64,000 nucleotides of DNA, from positions 778,942 through 842,941 of the forward strand of contig NZ_LFZV01000001.1 in assembly GCF_001183965.1 (NCBI RefSeq), in the 5' to 3' direction. Every line of letters begins with the position of its first letter. Position 1 is the stretch's first letter. A program made the position numbers and the translations under genes. The notes below the pieces were generated by a model that was not told the origin of the DNA, ran no database searches, and saw only the letters and a list, made by a program, of their open reading frames with translations. Below, in pieces: positions 1-9,188 of this stretch. Source of the DNA: Bacillus sp. FJAT-27916. GTDB taxonomy: Bacteria; Bacillota; Bacilli; Bacillales; Pradoshiaceae.

Positions 1-1
1 G

Positions 2-367
2 ACAAGGACACATCATGATAAGGCAGATAAAAAAGTGCTCGACCCGACTATCACATTAAAACGGATGCAATGGATTCTTCAACAGATTTTTGCTGCTAAG
101 GATATGGTGTTTCCGATTCGAAAAGGCATTATTTGCCGTAATGGCTATATTAATCAGTTGCACACATCTATTGATCAGGAAATCATCGATAAGAGGAGAT
201 TTGATGATTGGTTCAGCTCCATCCGTCATAACCGTTCTGCCATGAAGAATCTGCAGTTAAAGGCAGCACAGGCCTTATTGGCGTATGGCAGTTCGATTAG
301 AAACAATAAGGAAGAGGAGTTAATGGATAATCATGGGGAAAGCAGAAGTGAGAGGGGATTCTCTTGA
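2..367 (+). CDS. C-terminal part of a conserved Bacillus protein, possibly YtlQ-like (5' truncated)
   Basis: The reading frame is open from the window edge to a TGA at 365-367, about 121 residues, so the start lies outside the window. The visible part is basic, without membrane segments or a motif I can assign. By analogy with the B. subtilis order ytlP-ytlQ-ytlR this would be YtlQ, a protein of unknown function, but that rests on position only. The last 35 nt overlap the start of the lipid kinase gene in another frame, which suggests translational coupling. Confidence 0.55.
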   Translation, partial: TRTHHDKADKKVLDPTITLKRMQWILQQIFAAKDMVFPIRKGIICRNGYINQLHTSIDQEIIDKRRFDDWFSSIRHNRSAMKNLQLKAAQALLAYGSSIRNNKEEELMDNHGESRSERGFS

Positions 368-1292
368 ACGAAGAACCTACTATTTCATTATTAATCCTGC
401 CGCCAAAAATGCGGGTAGCTTAAAAGTCTGGGAGAAAACAAAGGAGACCCTTGATAGGGAAGGGATATCTTATTCTTATGCCTTTACTGAATATAAGGGA
501 CATGGTGTTGCACTGGCTAGAGAGTTTCTTCAAAGCACTGGAGATGCCATTCTTGTAGCTGTAGGGGGCGATGGCACTATTCATGAGGTCGCAAACGGTG
601 CGGCCGGTTTCCCAGGAGTAAGGATTGCTTATATCCCTGCAGGGTCCGGTAATGACTTTGCAAGGGGTGAGGGAATTGATTCGCGCCCATTGCAGGCATT
701 ATCAGGTTTGCTTCATTCGAATAAGGTGAGACCTATTGACCTTGGATTTTATAAAACAAGCAGTGGTAAGGGTTATTTATTGAACAGTTTGGGTATTGGA
801 TTGGATGCGGCCATTACGGAAGCCGTTAACCAATCACGGATGAAACACTATTTTAATAAGCTTGGAGCGGGAAAAATCATCTACTTGGCCTACTTCCTGT
901 GGAAGTGGATGACCTATAAACCAGGGGAGATGGAAGTGGAGATTGACGATGAGTCTCATTCGTTCACAAACACTTGGCTTGTGAATGTGTCAAATCATCC
1001 ATATTTTGGCGGAGGCATTAAGATATCCCCGAATGCTAAACCAGATGACGGGGTCTTTCATATACTAGTCATACATAATATTCCGAGGCTTAAGCTCCTT
1101 TTAATGTTCAGTACGGTTCTTTGGGGAGGCCACTTAAAGCTTCGGGGTGTAGATTCATTTGAGGGAAGAACGATTCGTGTTACCTCCTCATTCGAAGTGC
1201 CGATTCAGGCTGATGGTGAGAATGTTGGAGCTGGCGAAGCTTTTATTGAGATGAAGCATCATATGGTCAAACTAGCAGTTCAAGGAGAGTGA
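333..1292 (+). CDS. ytlR: Diacylglycerol kinase-family lipid kinase (YtlR-like)
   Basis: A 319-residue protein of the DagK/BmrU/YegS family, soluble enzymes that phosphorylate lipid substrates with ATP at the membrane face. The nucleotide-binding signature GGDGTIHEV is at about residues 77-85, followed by PAGSGNDFARG at about 100-110, the conserved loop of the catalytic domain. The C-terminal half has the beta-rich pattern of the family, including a DGVFHILVI strand. The ATG at 333 overlaps the upstream gene by 35 nt; GTG at 348 is an alternative. The true lipid substrate cannot be read from sequence. AmyX follows directly and its start region overlaps this stop, so the two are probably cotranscribed. 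Confidence 0.85.
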   Translation: MGKAEVRGDSLERRTYYFIINPAAKNAGSLKVWEKTKETLDREGISYSYAFTEYKGHGVALAREFLQSTGDAILVAVGGDGTIHEVANGAAGFPGVRIAYIPAGSGNDFARGEGIDSRPLQALSGLLHSNKVRPIDLGFYKTSSGKGYLLNSLGIGLDAAITEAVNQSRMKHYFNKLGAGKIIYLAYFLWKWMTYKPGEMEVEIDDESHSFTNTWLVNVSNHPYFGGGIKISPNAKPDDGVFHILVIHNIPRLKLLLMFSTVLWGGHLKLRGVDSFEGRTIRVTSSFEVPIQADGENVGAGEAFIEMKHHMVKLAVQGE

Positions 1293-1297
1293 ATACA

Positions 1298-3448
1298 TTG
1301 TATACAGGCAGATTTTCGGCTTTTTTAGATGCCTTAGATCAAATTACCATCTTAATTCCTCACTCCTACCGGGTGAATGAAAAGCTATTCTTCATGCTTT
1401 TTTTTGAAGGGCAAAGAATGGGGGAGCTACGAGTTGATGAAGTCATTCAAATCGAACATTATACCAAGTACATATGCACAGCCCCATTCGAGGTACCACT
1501 TGGTGAAGAATATCAAATAGAAGACGACAAGGGAATGGCTTTTGCTCTCCAGACAGGTGCGGTTATCCGCACACCGGAGTTTGATGAAATGTATCAATAT
1601 GATGGAGAGGATTTGGGCGCCATCTATGAGAAGGAAAAAACAGTCTTTAAGGTATGGGCACCAACAGCAACGAATGTAAAGCTTAAGCTGATTAATGAGT
1701 TTGGCACCGAAAAGGGAACCATACCGATGCATCGGGGAGAGCGGGGAGTATGGCACTTAACCGTCCATCAAAATTTAGAGAATCATTTCTATTCTTATTT
1801 GGTGAGAGTCAATTACATTTGGCGGGAAGCAACAGACCCTTATGCAAAGGCAGTTTCTGTCAATGGGCAATATAGTGCAGTCATTGACATGTCCCAATAT
1901 AAGAAGCATGACTATTCATTGCCGAAGCTGGAAAGCCCGGTTGATGCCATCATCTATGAAACACATGTGCGCGATTTTTCTCATCATCATAATAGCGGCA
2001 TGAATGCAAAAGGAAAATATGCGGCATTTAGTGAGACAGCGACAAAAACGACTAAGGGCTACTCAAGCGGAATCCAATATTTGCAGGAATTAGGGGTAAC
2101 CCATATTGAGCTCATGCCGGTCAATGATTTTGCCGGAGTGGATGAGACTGTGATAGGCAAGGAATATAATTGGGGGTATAACCCGAGACATTTCTTTGCT
2201 CCGGCAGGGAATTACAGCGCAAAGCCCCATGTTCCTGGGAAACGGATTGAGGAATTAAAGGAACTGATTGAGAGCGTTCATCAGCATGGCTTAGGCGTTA
2301 TTATTGATGTTGTCTTTAACCATGTTTTCCAGAAGGAAATCTCAAACTTTGAGAAAATTGTTCCAGGCTATTATTTCCGCTATGGTGCGAATGGGATGCC
2401 TTCCAATGGCAGCGGCTGCGGCAATGATCTCGCCTCCGAGCGTTTTATGGTAAGAAAGCTTATTGTATCTGCCGTTAAATATTGGCTGGAGTTCTACCAA
2501 ATTGATGGATTCCGTTTTGATTTAATGGGCCTTCTTGATCTAGAGACTATGAAGGAGGTTGAAAAAACCATCCATTCCATTAAGCCGGATGCCATCATCA
2601 TTGGAGAAGGATGGGACCTCCCGACCGCTCTATCGGGTGCTGATAAAACGACAATCAGCAATTCACACAAGATTGAAAATGTCGGTTTCTTTAACGATAA
2701 ATTCAGGGATTCTATTAAAGGGAGTAATTTCAACCTGAAGGATACGGGCTATGTTACAGGGAAGGAATTCAGCCATGAGGAGTTCTCTCAACTTGTCCTA
2801 AACATTGGAGAGGATTATCCGCTCGGACCTGAGCAGTCCGTTAATTTTGTAGAATGCCATGATAACCATACCCTATGGGACCGCCTCCAGCTCGCAAACG
2901 GAGCAGAGTCAAATGAATCAAGAAAGAGGCGTCATCGCTTTGCCACGAGTATTGCCATCCTTTCGCAAGGGATTCCATTCCTGCATAGCGGCCAAGAATT
3001 CTTCCGGACGAAGCATGGTATTGAAAATAGCTATTGCTCACCAGATTGGATTAATGAGCTGAATTGGGATTTACGTGAGCAGAACGAGGAGACGATTTCA
3101 TATTTAAGGTGCTTGATGGCTATTCGTAAAAGCCATGGGGCTTTCAGGCTCCGGAGCAGGGAAGAAATCGAAACCCATGCAAAAATGCTTGATCTGTCCC
3201 CAGCTTGCCACAGCCTGTTATATGATGATGTAGGCGAGTATGGAAGATGGGAGAGGCTTCTTGTTGTCTATCATCATGGGGAGCAGCCAACAGAGGTTGA
3301 ACTTCCGGGGGAACAGGAATGGGGCATGATTTGCGGGGACTGCGGATATACAGCAGAACAGGGTGTCGAAATGGATATCAAGCATTTCACACTCGAGCCG
3401 TTAACAACGTATGTGTTTGTTCAGAATAATTGTTGTTCGAACACTTGA
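1298..3448 (+). CDS. amyX: Type I pullulanase
   Basis: A GH13 debranching enzyme of about 716 residues that hydrolyses alpha-1,6 branches in pullulan, glycogen or limit dextrin. The type I pullulanase signature YNWGYNP is near residue 290. The GH13 motifs are present: DVVFNHV, GFRFDLMGLLD (nucleophile Asp), IIGEGWD (acid/base Glu) and FVECHDNHT. An N-terminal beta-sandwich region precedes the barrel. No signal peptide is visible, so it probably acts in the cytoplasm on internal glycogen or imported dextrins. Start choice: GTG at 1289 is only 1 nt from the Shine-Dalgarno AAGGAG (1282-1287), whereas TTG at 1298 lies 10 nt away and gives an N-terminus starting MYTGRFSAF, so TTG 1298 is preferred. 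Confidence 0.93.
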   Translation: MYTGRFSAFLDALDQITILIPHSYRVNEKLFFMLFFEGQRMGELRVDEVIQIEHYTKYICTAPFEVPLGEEYQIEDDKGMAFALQTGAVIRTPEFDEMYQYDGEDLGAIYEKEKTVFKVWAPTATNVKLKLINEFGTEKGTIPMHRGERGVWHLTVHQNLENHFYSYLVRVNYIWREATDPYAKAVSVNGQYSAVIDMSQYKKHDYSLPKLESPVDAIIYETHVRDFSHHHNSGMNAKGKYAAFSETATKTTKGYSSGIQYLQELGVTHIELMPVNDFAGVDETVIGKEYNWGYNPRHFFAPAGNYSAKPHVPGKRIEELKELIESVHQHGLGVIIDVVFNHVFQKEISNFEKIVPGYYFRYGANGMPSNGSGCGNDLASERFMVRKLIVSAVKYWLEFYQIDGFRFDLMGLLDLETMKEVEKTIHSIKPDAIIIGEGWDLPTALSGADKTTISNSHKIENVGFFNDKFRDSIKGSNFNLKDTGYVTGKEFSHEEFSQLVLNIGEDYPLGPEQSVNFVECHDNHTLWDRLQLANGAESNESRKRRHRFATSIAILSQGIPFLHSGQEFFRTKHGIENSYCSPDWINELNWDLREQNEETISYLRCLMAIRKSHGAFRLRSREEIETHAKMLDLSPACHSLLYDDVGEYGRWERLLVVYHHGEQPTEVELPGEQEWGMICGDCGYTAEQGVEMDIKHFTLEPLTTYVFVQNNCCSNT

Positions 3449-3474
3449 CGAAAGCGGTATAAACCTACTAAAAT
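3445..3474 (+). promoter_or_regulatory. Candidate SigA promoter with cre-like site before ytmP
   Basis: TTGACG (3445-3450) and TAAAAT (3469-3474) are separated by 18 bp at the amyX stop codon. The overlapping 14-mer CGAAAGCGGTATAA (3449-3462) matches the CcpA consensus TGWAANCGNTNWCA at 12 of 14 positions. The -10 match is modest. A weak hairpin with a T-run follows at about 3493-3521 and may be the amyX terminator. Confidence 0.3.
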
Positions 3475-3572
3475 TTAAGGAGATGGCTATTGAAGAAAAG
3501 CAGTCAATGGCTGTCTTTTTTATTTATATGGAAATTATGCCATACAAGTTTACGTTATTGAAGGTGAATACC

Positions 3573-4349
3573 ATGGATTATTTAGGGCGAGAATGGGAGA
3601 TAACACCTGCCGGAGGAGCGACAGGCGAAGCATTCATTGCCAGGCATGATGAGCAGAAGCTATTTTTAAAGAGAAATTCTTCTCCTTTCTTAGCTGTGCT
3701 GTCGGCCGAGGGAATTGTGCCAAAGCTTATCTGGACAAAGAGATTAGAGAATGGTGATGTGATTACAGCCCAGGAATGGATGAATGGAAGGGAACTGACT
3801 CCCGCAGAGATGTGTGAAGAATCAGTTGCAGAATTACTGCAGAAGATCCATCAATCCACACCTTTGTTAAATATGCTCCGACGCCTAGGAAAAACAGCCC
3901 AAACGCCTATTCAAATCCTGGCTTCCGTGAAGAACTCTCTTGATGGAGAGCTCAAGGAAGACAAAGCCATAAAGGAAACGATTCATTTCCTAGAACAGCA
4001 TGTGAATGATGTGAAGTGTGATCATTATGTTGTTTGCCATGGAGATATTAATCATAATAACTTGCTTTTATGTGATCAAGGGAACCTATACCTCGTTGAC
4101 TGGGACGAAGCAATCATTGCTGACCCTGCCATGGATATAGGAATGCTCTTATATTCATATGTAGAGAAGGACCAATGGGAGCAGTGGCTGGCGAATTATG
4201 GCTTAAGCCTTACCCCGGAATTACGATTGCGGATGAAATGGTTTGTCCTCACTCAAATGATCCAAACAACGGCCCTGCACAAAAAGAAAAACCGGCTCGC
4301 TGATATGAACCGGTGTATTGAATACTTATCCTTCGCTCAGGAATATTGA
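3573..4349 (+). CDS. ytmP: Phosphotransferase-family protein YtmP (aminoglycoside phosphotransferase/choline kinase fold)
   Basis: A 258-residue kinase-like protein. The catalytic loop VCHGDINHNNLLL and the metal-binding segment YLVDWDEA show an APH/choline-kinase fold, and N-terminal AGGATGEAFIARH followed by KLFLKR resembles the nucleotide-binding part. The start is ATG 3573 with AAGGTG at 3561-3566; the longer open frame upstream overlaps amyX and lacks a ribosome site. The B. subtilis homologue also sits between amyX and ytzH. The physiological substrate is unknown. It converges with ytzH and the two 3' ends overlap by 13 nt. Confidence 0.85.
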   Translation: MDYLGREWEITPAGGATGEAFIARHDEQKLFLKRNSSPFLAVLSAEGIVPKLIWTKRLENGDVITAQEWMNGRELTPAEMCEESVAELLQKIHQSTPLLNMLRRLGKTAQTPIQILASVKNSLDGELKEDKAIKETIHFLEQHVNDVKCDHYVVCHGDINHNNLLLCDQGNLYLVDWDEAIIADPAMDIGMLLYSYVEKDQWEQWLANYGLSLTPELRLRMKWFVLTQMIQTTALHKKKNRLADMNRCIEYLSFAQEY

Positions 4350-4615
4350 GTGATATCCTCAACCCAGCCTGCAAGTTTCTGTTGATGAGATTCAATATGA
4401 TTTTCCAGATTGGCGGCATGGATGCCGCTTTGGCTGTATTGGTAAATCTCTTGCAGCACCGACATGGTAGCCTCATCAACACTAGGCTGCCTCATCAGTG
4501 AAGTTACCGTCCTCTCCAGCTGTTCGCATTCTGATTGAGAACCGCAGCAATCCTCCTGATGATTGTTCAATATATCTTTAAGAAGCATCCAACTGTGATT
4601 TTGTGACAGGGGCAT
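4337..4615 (-). CDS. ytzH: YtzH-like protein of unknown function
   Basis: A 92-residue acidic, probably all-helical protein of the YtzH family found in Bacillaceae. The start MPLSQNH, a central DCCG motif near residue 22 and a C-terminal LAGWVEDI segment match what I recall of B. subtilis YtzH. No membrane segment or catalytic motif is visible. It is antisense and tail-to-tail with ytmP, overlapping its 3' end. Confidence 0.75.
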   Translation of the reverse strand: MPLSQNHSWMLLKDILNNHQEDCCGSQSECEQLERTVTSLMRQPSVDEATMSVLQEIYQYSQSGIHAANLENHIESHQQKLAGWVEDITQYS

Positions 4616-4684
4616 ATGATTCCCTTCCTTCCCTTATTGAATATGCTATAGCTTGTGTTACTTAAGAACCGATTATTCATGATA

Positions 4685-4712
4685 AATCCGGCCTGTAAGC
4701 CGGTTTTTGTTT
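4685..4712 (+). terminator. Rho-independent terminator/attenuator hairpin upstream of trmB
   Basis: Stem CCGGC/GCCGG (4688-4692 with 4699-4703) is followed on the + strand by a T-rich tail (4704 on). It would stop transcripts running in from ytmP before trmB. The stem is short, so it is moderate evidence. Confidence 0.55.
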
Positions 4713-4823
4713 TGTTCAGGGCATTTTAGAATAAGAAGAACCTTTGTGAAAAGAAAGCCAGCATGGAATTTCTGTTCATGATGTGCTACTCTTTTTACGT
4801 AAATTCAGCGGAGGTGCACGATT

Positions 4824-5459
4824 TTGAGACAACGTTATAAACCGTGGGCAAAGGAGAAACTCCAAAATAACCCATATTTCTGCATACAGGAACCAGCAAA
4901 GCACAAAGGCGCATGGTCTGAAGTGTTTGGAAATACGAATCCTATCCATATCGAGGTTGGAACAGGAAAAGGCCAATTCATTAATGGCATGGCCCAACAA
5001 AATCCTGATATCAACTATATCGGCATCGAGCTTGCAGACCGCGTCATCGTTACGGCGCTTGATCGTTTGCTTGAATCCAATCTGCCGAACGTGAAGCTGC
5101 TTAATGTGAATGCGCTTGAGCTTCCGGATATTTTCGCCGAGGGAGAGGTATCACGCGTATATTTGAACTTCTCCGATCCATGGCCGAAAACACGCCACGA
5201 GAAGAGAAGACTTACGTATAAGACTTTTCTTGACTTATATAAAGGAATTTTGCCGGAACATGGAGAAATTCATTTTAAGACAGATAATCGCGGACTGTTC
5301 GAATATTCCCTTGTCAGCTTTTCGCACTATGGTATGAAATTGAACTATGTCAGCCTTGATTTACACAATAGTGACTTTGAAGGAAATGTCATGACGGAAT
5401 ATGAACAGAAATTCTCCGCGAAGGGCAACCCTATCTATCGCTGTGAGGCAGCCTTTTAA
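4824..5459 (+). CDS. trmB: tRNA (guanine-N7)-methyltransferase
   Basis: A 211-residue SAM-dependent enzyme that makes m7G46 in tRNA variable loops. The SAM motif [11 protein letters not shown] is at about residues 43-53. Further family signatures are [10 protein letters not shown], the catalytic stretch [18 protein letters not shown] near residue 115, and HFKTDN. It starts at TTG 4824 behind a strong GGAGGTG (4810-4816), and the length is normal for the family. It is followed 48 nt later by ytnP on the same strand, probably in one transcript. Confidence 0.95.
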   Translation: MRQRYKPWAKEKLQNNPYFCIQEPAKHKGAWSEVFGNTNPIHIEVGTGKGQFINGMAQQNPDINYIGIELADRVIVTALDRLLESNLPNVKLLNVNALELPDIFAEGEVSRVYLNFSDPWPKTRHEKRRLTYKTFLDLYKGILPEHGEIHFKTDNRGLFEYSLVSFSHYGMKLNYVSLDLHNSDFEGNVMTEYEQKFSAKGNPIYRCEAAF

Positions 5460-5507
5460 TATCTGTCCTTCTTAAGATGCGCAATCCATGATAAAGGGGA
5501 GAAACCA

Positions 5508-6353
5508 TTGGAGAATTTGCAGTTCGGGAAGTTTACATTGACATGGCTTAATGGCGGAGATACTCATATGGATGGAGGGGCGATGTTCGGGGTAGTACCG
5601 AAGCCGCTCTGGTCCAAAAAGTATCCTGTCAATGAAAAAAACCAAATCGAATTGAGATCAGATCCTATATTGGTTCAGGCAGAAGGAAAGAACTACTTAA
5701 TTGATTCTGGAATCGGCAAAGGCAAATTGACGGAGAAGCAGCTTCGCAATTACGGCGTGAGTGAGGAATCGAAGCTTGAGGAAGATTTGGAAAAGCTCGG
5801 TTTAACGACGGATGATATTGACGGCGTTCTCATGACTCATCTGCATTTTGACCATGCTTGCGGCTTGACCTGCTACCAAGATGGCAAGCTGAAAAGCGTA
5901 TTTCCAAATGCAGTCATCTACACCTCGAGGGTAGAATGGGATGAAATGAGGCAGCCGAATATTCGCTCACGCAATACGTATTGGGAAGAGAATTGGAAGC
6001 CGATTGAAGGTCAGGTTAAGACCTTTGAAAAAGAGCTCACTATTGCAGAAGGCATCAAAATGGTCCACACTGGCGGACATAGTGACGGACACTGCATCAT
6101 CGTAATGGAGCAAGACGGTGAGTTGCTCCTTCATATGGCTGATCTGATGCCGACAACAGCCCATCAGAACTCGCTTTGGGTCCTTGCCTATGATGATTAT
6201 CCGATGGACTCAATTGGCGCGAAAGAAAAATGGGTCAAGCATGGTATCCAGAGCGGTGCCTGGTTTACGTTTTATCATGATTACGCTCATCGCGCCATCA
6301 AATGGGATGCGAGCGGCAAGGAAGTCATGAAGAAGGTAGAACGGAAAAGATAA
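5508..6353 (+). CDS. ytnP: Metallo-beta-lactamase-fold quorum-quenching lactonase YtnP
   Basis: A 281-residue MBL-fold hydrolase. The metal-binding motif HLHFDHACG is at residues 111-119, with a later HTGGHSDGH and a conserved HMADLMP (metal-bridging Asp). It is closely similar along its length to B. subtilis YtnP, including [18 protein letters not shown] near residue 30. YtnP is described as a lactonase acting on homoserine-lactone and gamma-butyrolactone-type signals. No signal peptide is seen. It starts at TTG 5508 with AAAGGGGAG upstream. A terminator follows. Confidence 0.88.
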   Translation: MENLQFGKFTLTWLNGGDTHMDGGAMFGVVPKPLWSKKYPVNEKNQIELRSDPILVQAEGKNYLIDSGIGKGKLTEKQLRNYGVSEESKLEEDLEKLGLTTDDIDGVLMTHLHFDHACGLTCYQDGKLKSVFPNAVIYTSRVEWDEMRQPNIRSRNTYWEENWKPIEGQVKTFEKELTIAEGIKMVHTGGHSDGHCIIVMEQDGELLLHMADLMPTTAHQNSLWVLAYDDYPMDSIGAKEKWVKHGIQSGAWFTFYHDYAHRAIKWDASGKEVMKKVERKR

Positions 6354-6361
6354 TGAAGAAA

Positions 6362-6410
6362 AAGCCCTGTATGAGTCCACCATAACGGACTTTTACAGGG
6401 CCTTTTTTGT
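6362..6410 (+). terminator. Terminator of trmB-ytnP
   Basis: The outer stem GCCCTGT/ACAGGGC has an inner GTCC/GGAC stem and is followed by CTTTTTTG. Confidence 0.85.
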
Positions 6411-6503
6411 TGGTTTTTGGCTGGGACTGGGAAGATTATAGAAAGAAAGGCAGATTACTTATTAAAGGTTGTCATGTGGTGTGGGGATTAATATTGGGGG
6501 ACT

Positions 6504-6870
6504 ATCGCCTATACCCAAGTAAAGGAGCCCATACACGGGGGATATCGCCCATACCCAAATAATTTAGCCCATAAAAATGACTGTTCGCTCTTAAACAAAG
6601 TGATTTCGCCCTTAACGCTAAGTTGTTCGCCCATAAACCTGATTTTTTCGCCCTTAAATCGTGAAATTAGGATTATTTCTTCAAAAATCGAAAGCCAATC
6701 AATGCCAAAAGATAAAAAAATAGACAAGCTGAGCAGTTTTTTTGAAAGAAATTCAGCCTTTTTCATCCGAAACTCTTTCAAAAACTTCTTGGATTCCACC
6801 AGTATGATTTTCCGAGTTTTCCTATGGCGCACCAAATACTCAATCAGAATCTACCCTTTGCCCTTAAGTC
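6504..6870. repeat. Phased GCCC(A/T)TAA repeat array in a gene-free stretch
   Basis: Eight degenerate copies of a TTCGCCC(A/T)TAAA-type unit have their GCCC-like core starting at 6507, 6527, 6547, 6567, 6587, 6608, 6629 and 6650. The spacings are 20, 20, 20, 20, 21, 21 and 21 bp, two helical turns each. A ninth copy is at 6860, 210 bp after the eighth. Copies eight and nine share a longer context, CCCTTAA then a GAAATTA a few bases on, and AAAAATCGAAAGC occurs at 6683 and 6926. Reading frames across it code for low-complexity peptides (SPIN/SPL-like on +, KGE/MGE-like on -) and look like shadows. No promoter or gene is convincing in 6411-6983. Confidence 0.7.
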
Positions 6871-6983
6871 CCGAAATTAAGCTTCTCCTCTATAAGAAAG
6901 AGGGTCTATCAACACTAGAAGGACGAAAAATCGAAAGCTGAAGCCGTTTTTTTACTGTTCGCTTAGGGAGAAAATCCTGATAA

Positions 6984-7018
6984 CCATAAAAATAGCCGGC
7001 TCTTAAAAGAGCCGGACT
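6984..7018 (-). terminator. Terminator of ytzB
   Basis: Perfect stem CCGGCTCTT/AAGAGCCGG with a T-rich tail on the minus strand. Confidence 0.8.
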
Positions 7019-7035
7019 TTTGAAGCAGGTAAATA

Positions 7036-7353
7036 TTACCCTGCTTGGTAGAGATCTAGGATGGTACCTGTATTGGCATCTGCGATGAATTCGAATTGAG
7101 AGGATTCATTCCCATCAACCTTTGTTAAACCACCTTTATACACATCGTAATCTAAGGAGTTTCTAGTGAATTTTTCTGGTTTCATCATGATCCAGGAGCC
7201 GCGGATGCTGCTTCCTTCATCGCCAAGTGTGGTTTTGATGGCTGTAAGTACTTTTTCAGGGGATACCATGTTGTTCTTGTTTGTTAGTTCCTTGACTACA
7301 TAGCCAGCGGCAAACCCGGCGGCTACACCTGTGATAAATGTTTTCCAGTTCAT
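7036..7353 (-). CDS. ytzB: PepSY-domain small protein YtzB
   Basis: A 105-residue protein with an N-terminal hydrophobic, glycine/alanine-rich segment (FITGVAAGFAAGYVV, about residues 5-19) that likely anchors it in the membrane. Behind it is a PepSY-like domain: VLTAIKTTLG, then a beta-rich part ending FEFIADANTGTILDLYQAG. The start is ATG 7353 behind GGAGG; the longer frame would begin inside that ribosome site. PepSY domains are thought to modulate proteases or sense the cell surface; its actual role is unknown. Confidence 0.72.
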   Translation of the reverse strand: MNWKTFITGVAAGFAAGYVVKELTNKNNMVSPEKVLTAIKTTLGDEGSSIRGSWIMMKPEKFTRNSLDYDVYKGGLTKVDGNESSQFEFIADANTGTILDLYQAG

Positions 7354-7541
7354 TTTGTATTCCTCCAATCACATTGGTTCATGCATAGCTCTGTTTAAAG
7401 CCTTAATCATCTATTCCCATCCATTATACAGATTAAGCGTTTAGGAAGCTATTTTTTCAATATCTTCCAGATTGATTAGTGAATGGTTCAACATGTACAA
7501 TATGAAGGAGTGAAATAATTGGTAAAGGGGATACATACGTG

Positions 7542-8618
7542 ATGAAGCAATCAACATTGGAATTATTTAAGACCCTGACCGAATTGCCGGGAGCACCGGG
7601 ATTTGAACATGATGTGCGGGCCTTCATGAAGAGAGAAATGTCCAAATATACCGACGAGTTCGTTCAGGATGGATTGGGCAGCTTATTCGGAGTTATGAGA
7701 GGCGAAGAGGATGGTCCGAAGATTATGGTTGCCGGCCATATGGATGAGGTTGGATTTATGGTGACCTCCATTACTCCAGAGGGACTGTTGCGCTTCCAGA
7801 CACTAGGCGGTTGGTGGAGCCAGGTATTGCTGGCTCAGCGCGTGCGTGTTTATACGGATAACGGTCCAATCGTCGGGGTTGTCAGCTCTATACCGCCGCA
7901 TTTATTGAGTGATGCTCAGAGGACGAAACCGATGGATATTGCGAATATGCTGATTGATGTCGGTGCAGATGATAAGGATGATGCGATTGCAATGGGCATT
8001 AAACCAGGTCAGCAAATCGTGCCCCATACAGAATTTACGCCAATGGCTAATCCAAAGAAAATCCTGGCGAAATCATGGGATAATCGTTATGGCTGTGGTT
8101 TGGCGATTGAGCTTTTAGAGGAGCTCCAAGGTGAAAAACTACCGAATATTCTTTATTCCGGTGCTACCGTTATGGAGGAGGTTGGTCTGAGAGGAGCAGG
8201 CACAGCGGCAACGATGATTGATCCTGATTTATTCTTTGCCTGTGATGCAAGCCCGGCGAATGACATGTCTGGCAGCAAGAATGTATTTGGCTACTTAGGA
8301 CAGGGACCGCTGCTTCGTATTTATGACAGAACGACGGTCATGCATAAAGGCATGAGGGAGTTTGTTCTAGATACGGCCGAGTCTAATCATATCCCTTACC
8401 AGTACTTTGTAGCACCGAACGGTGGAACAGATGCAGGCAAGGTCCATGTAACAAACCGCGGCATTCCAAGTGCAGTCATTGGTGTCTGCTCACGCTATAT
8501 TCATACATCTGCCTCCATCCTTCATATCGATGATTATGCGGCAGCAAAGGAATTGCTTGTTAAGCTCGTAAAGGCTTGTGATAAGACGACCGTAGAAACA
8601 ATTAAACAGAATGGTTAA
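7542..8618 (+). CDS. ytoP: M42-family metallo-aminopeptidase YtoP
   Basis: A 358-residue cytosolic aminopeptidase of the M42 glutamyl-aminopeptidase/deblocking type. Metal ligands are visible in AGHMDEVGF (about residue 68), [10 protein letters not shown] (about 179), EEVGLRGA (catalytic and metal Glu, about 214), CDASP, and the C-terminal [12 protein letters not shown]. Length is normal for the family. ATG 7542 is preferred, with AAAGGGG at 7524-7530; GTG 7539 immediately before it is equally possible. Expected role: removal of N-terminal residues from peptides during protein turnover. Confidence 0.9.
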   Translation: MKQSTLELFKTLTELPGAPGFEHDVRAFMKREMSKYTDEFVQDGLGSLFGVMRGEEDGPKIMVAGHMDEVGFMVTSITPEGLLRFQTLGGWWSQVLLAQRVRVYTDNGPIVGVVSSIPPHLLSDAQRTKPMDIANMLIDVGADDKDDAIAMGIKPGQQIVPHTEFTPMANPKKILAKSWDNRYGCGLAIELLEELQGEKLPNILYSGATVMEEVGLRGAGTAATMIDPDLFFACDASPANDMSGSKNVFGYLGQGPLLRIYDRTTVMHKGMREFVLDTAESNHIPYQYFVAPNGGTDAGKVHVTNRGIPSAVIGVCSRYIHTSASILHIDDYAAAKELLVKLVKACDKTTVETIKQNG

Positions 8619-8626
8619 TGTGTTTG

Positions 8627-8657
8627 GGAGGCAGTGCAAGCTGCCTTCTTTTTTAGA
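8627..8657 (+). terminator. Terminator/attenuator between ytoP and the DUF84 gene
   Basis: Stem AGGCAG/CTGCCT followed by TTCTTTTTT. It lies between the ytoP stop and the next ribosome site, so the next gene depends on read-through or its own promoter. Confidence 0.65.
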
Positions 8658-8672
8658 AAGGAAGTAAGAGCA

Positions 8673-9188
8673 ATGATAAAGATAGCCATCGGGACAAAGA
8701 ATCCAGCAAAGATTAAGGCGGCAGAACTGGCATGCAGAGAACTAGGAGGAGAATTAATAGCAGTTAATGTTCCTTCAGGTGTTGCCGAGCAGCCATTTTC
8801 AGATGAGGAGACGATGGAGGGTGCCTTAAACCGGGCAAGAAATGCGCTGATGGAGGCTGAAGCTGATTTTGGAATCGGTCTTGAAGGAGGCGTAGTCAAA
8901 ACTCCGTACGGCTTGTTCATTTGCAATTGGGGAGCGCTCATGACAAAAACAGGCGATTCATTCATCGCCGGCGGAGCAAGAATTAAGCTGCCAGACGAAG
9001 TGGCACGGGAGCTCTTCTCTGGACGTGAGCTTGGGCCTGTCATGGACGAATATACGAAAAAGCAAGATATTCGGAAAACAGAAGGAGCGGTCGGGGTCTT
9101 CTCCAATAACCGTATTACAAGAGACCGGATGTTTGAACATGTGATGGAGCTATTGGTTGGGCAATATGAATACAAGGAAAGAACTTAA
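8673..9188 (+). CDS. DUF84/YjjX-family inosine/xanthosine triphosphatase
   Basis: A 171-residue protein of the NTPase_I-T/DUF84 family, house-cleaning enzymes that remove ITP and XTP. The N-terminus IAIGTKNPAKIKAAE and the central FSDEETMEGALNRA and FGIGLEGGV segments are the family signatures for phosphate and base binding. The C-terminal part EGAVGVFSNNRITR also fits. The start is ATG 8673 with AGAAAGGAAG upstream; a longer frame starts inside the preceding terminator. I see no reason to doubt activity, but the substrate is inferred from the family. Confidence 0.82.
   Translation: MIKIAIGTKNPAKIKAAELACRELGGELIAVNVPSGVAEQPFSDEETMEGALNRARNALMEAEADFGIGLEGGVVKTPYGLFICNWGALMTKTGDSFIAGGARIKLPDEVARELFSGRELGPVMDEYTKKQDIRKTEGAVGVFSNNRITRDRMFEHVMELLVGQYEYKERT

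Noticed and set aside
6600-6941. 113-codon + frame and the 108-codon - frame across the repeat array
   Set aside because: Both are low-complexity translations of the 20-21 bp repeat, without a ribosome site; the array explains them.
7500-7545. Short TTG frame overlapping the ytoP start (TGATG)
   Set aside because: Seven codons, most likely chance; the AAAGGGG in it serves ytoP.
8615-9175. 186-codon antisense frame opposite the DUF84 gene
   Set aside because: The + strand gene is a clear family member; the antisense frame is a codon-bias shadow.
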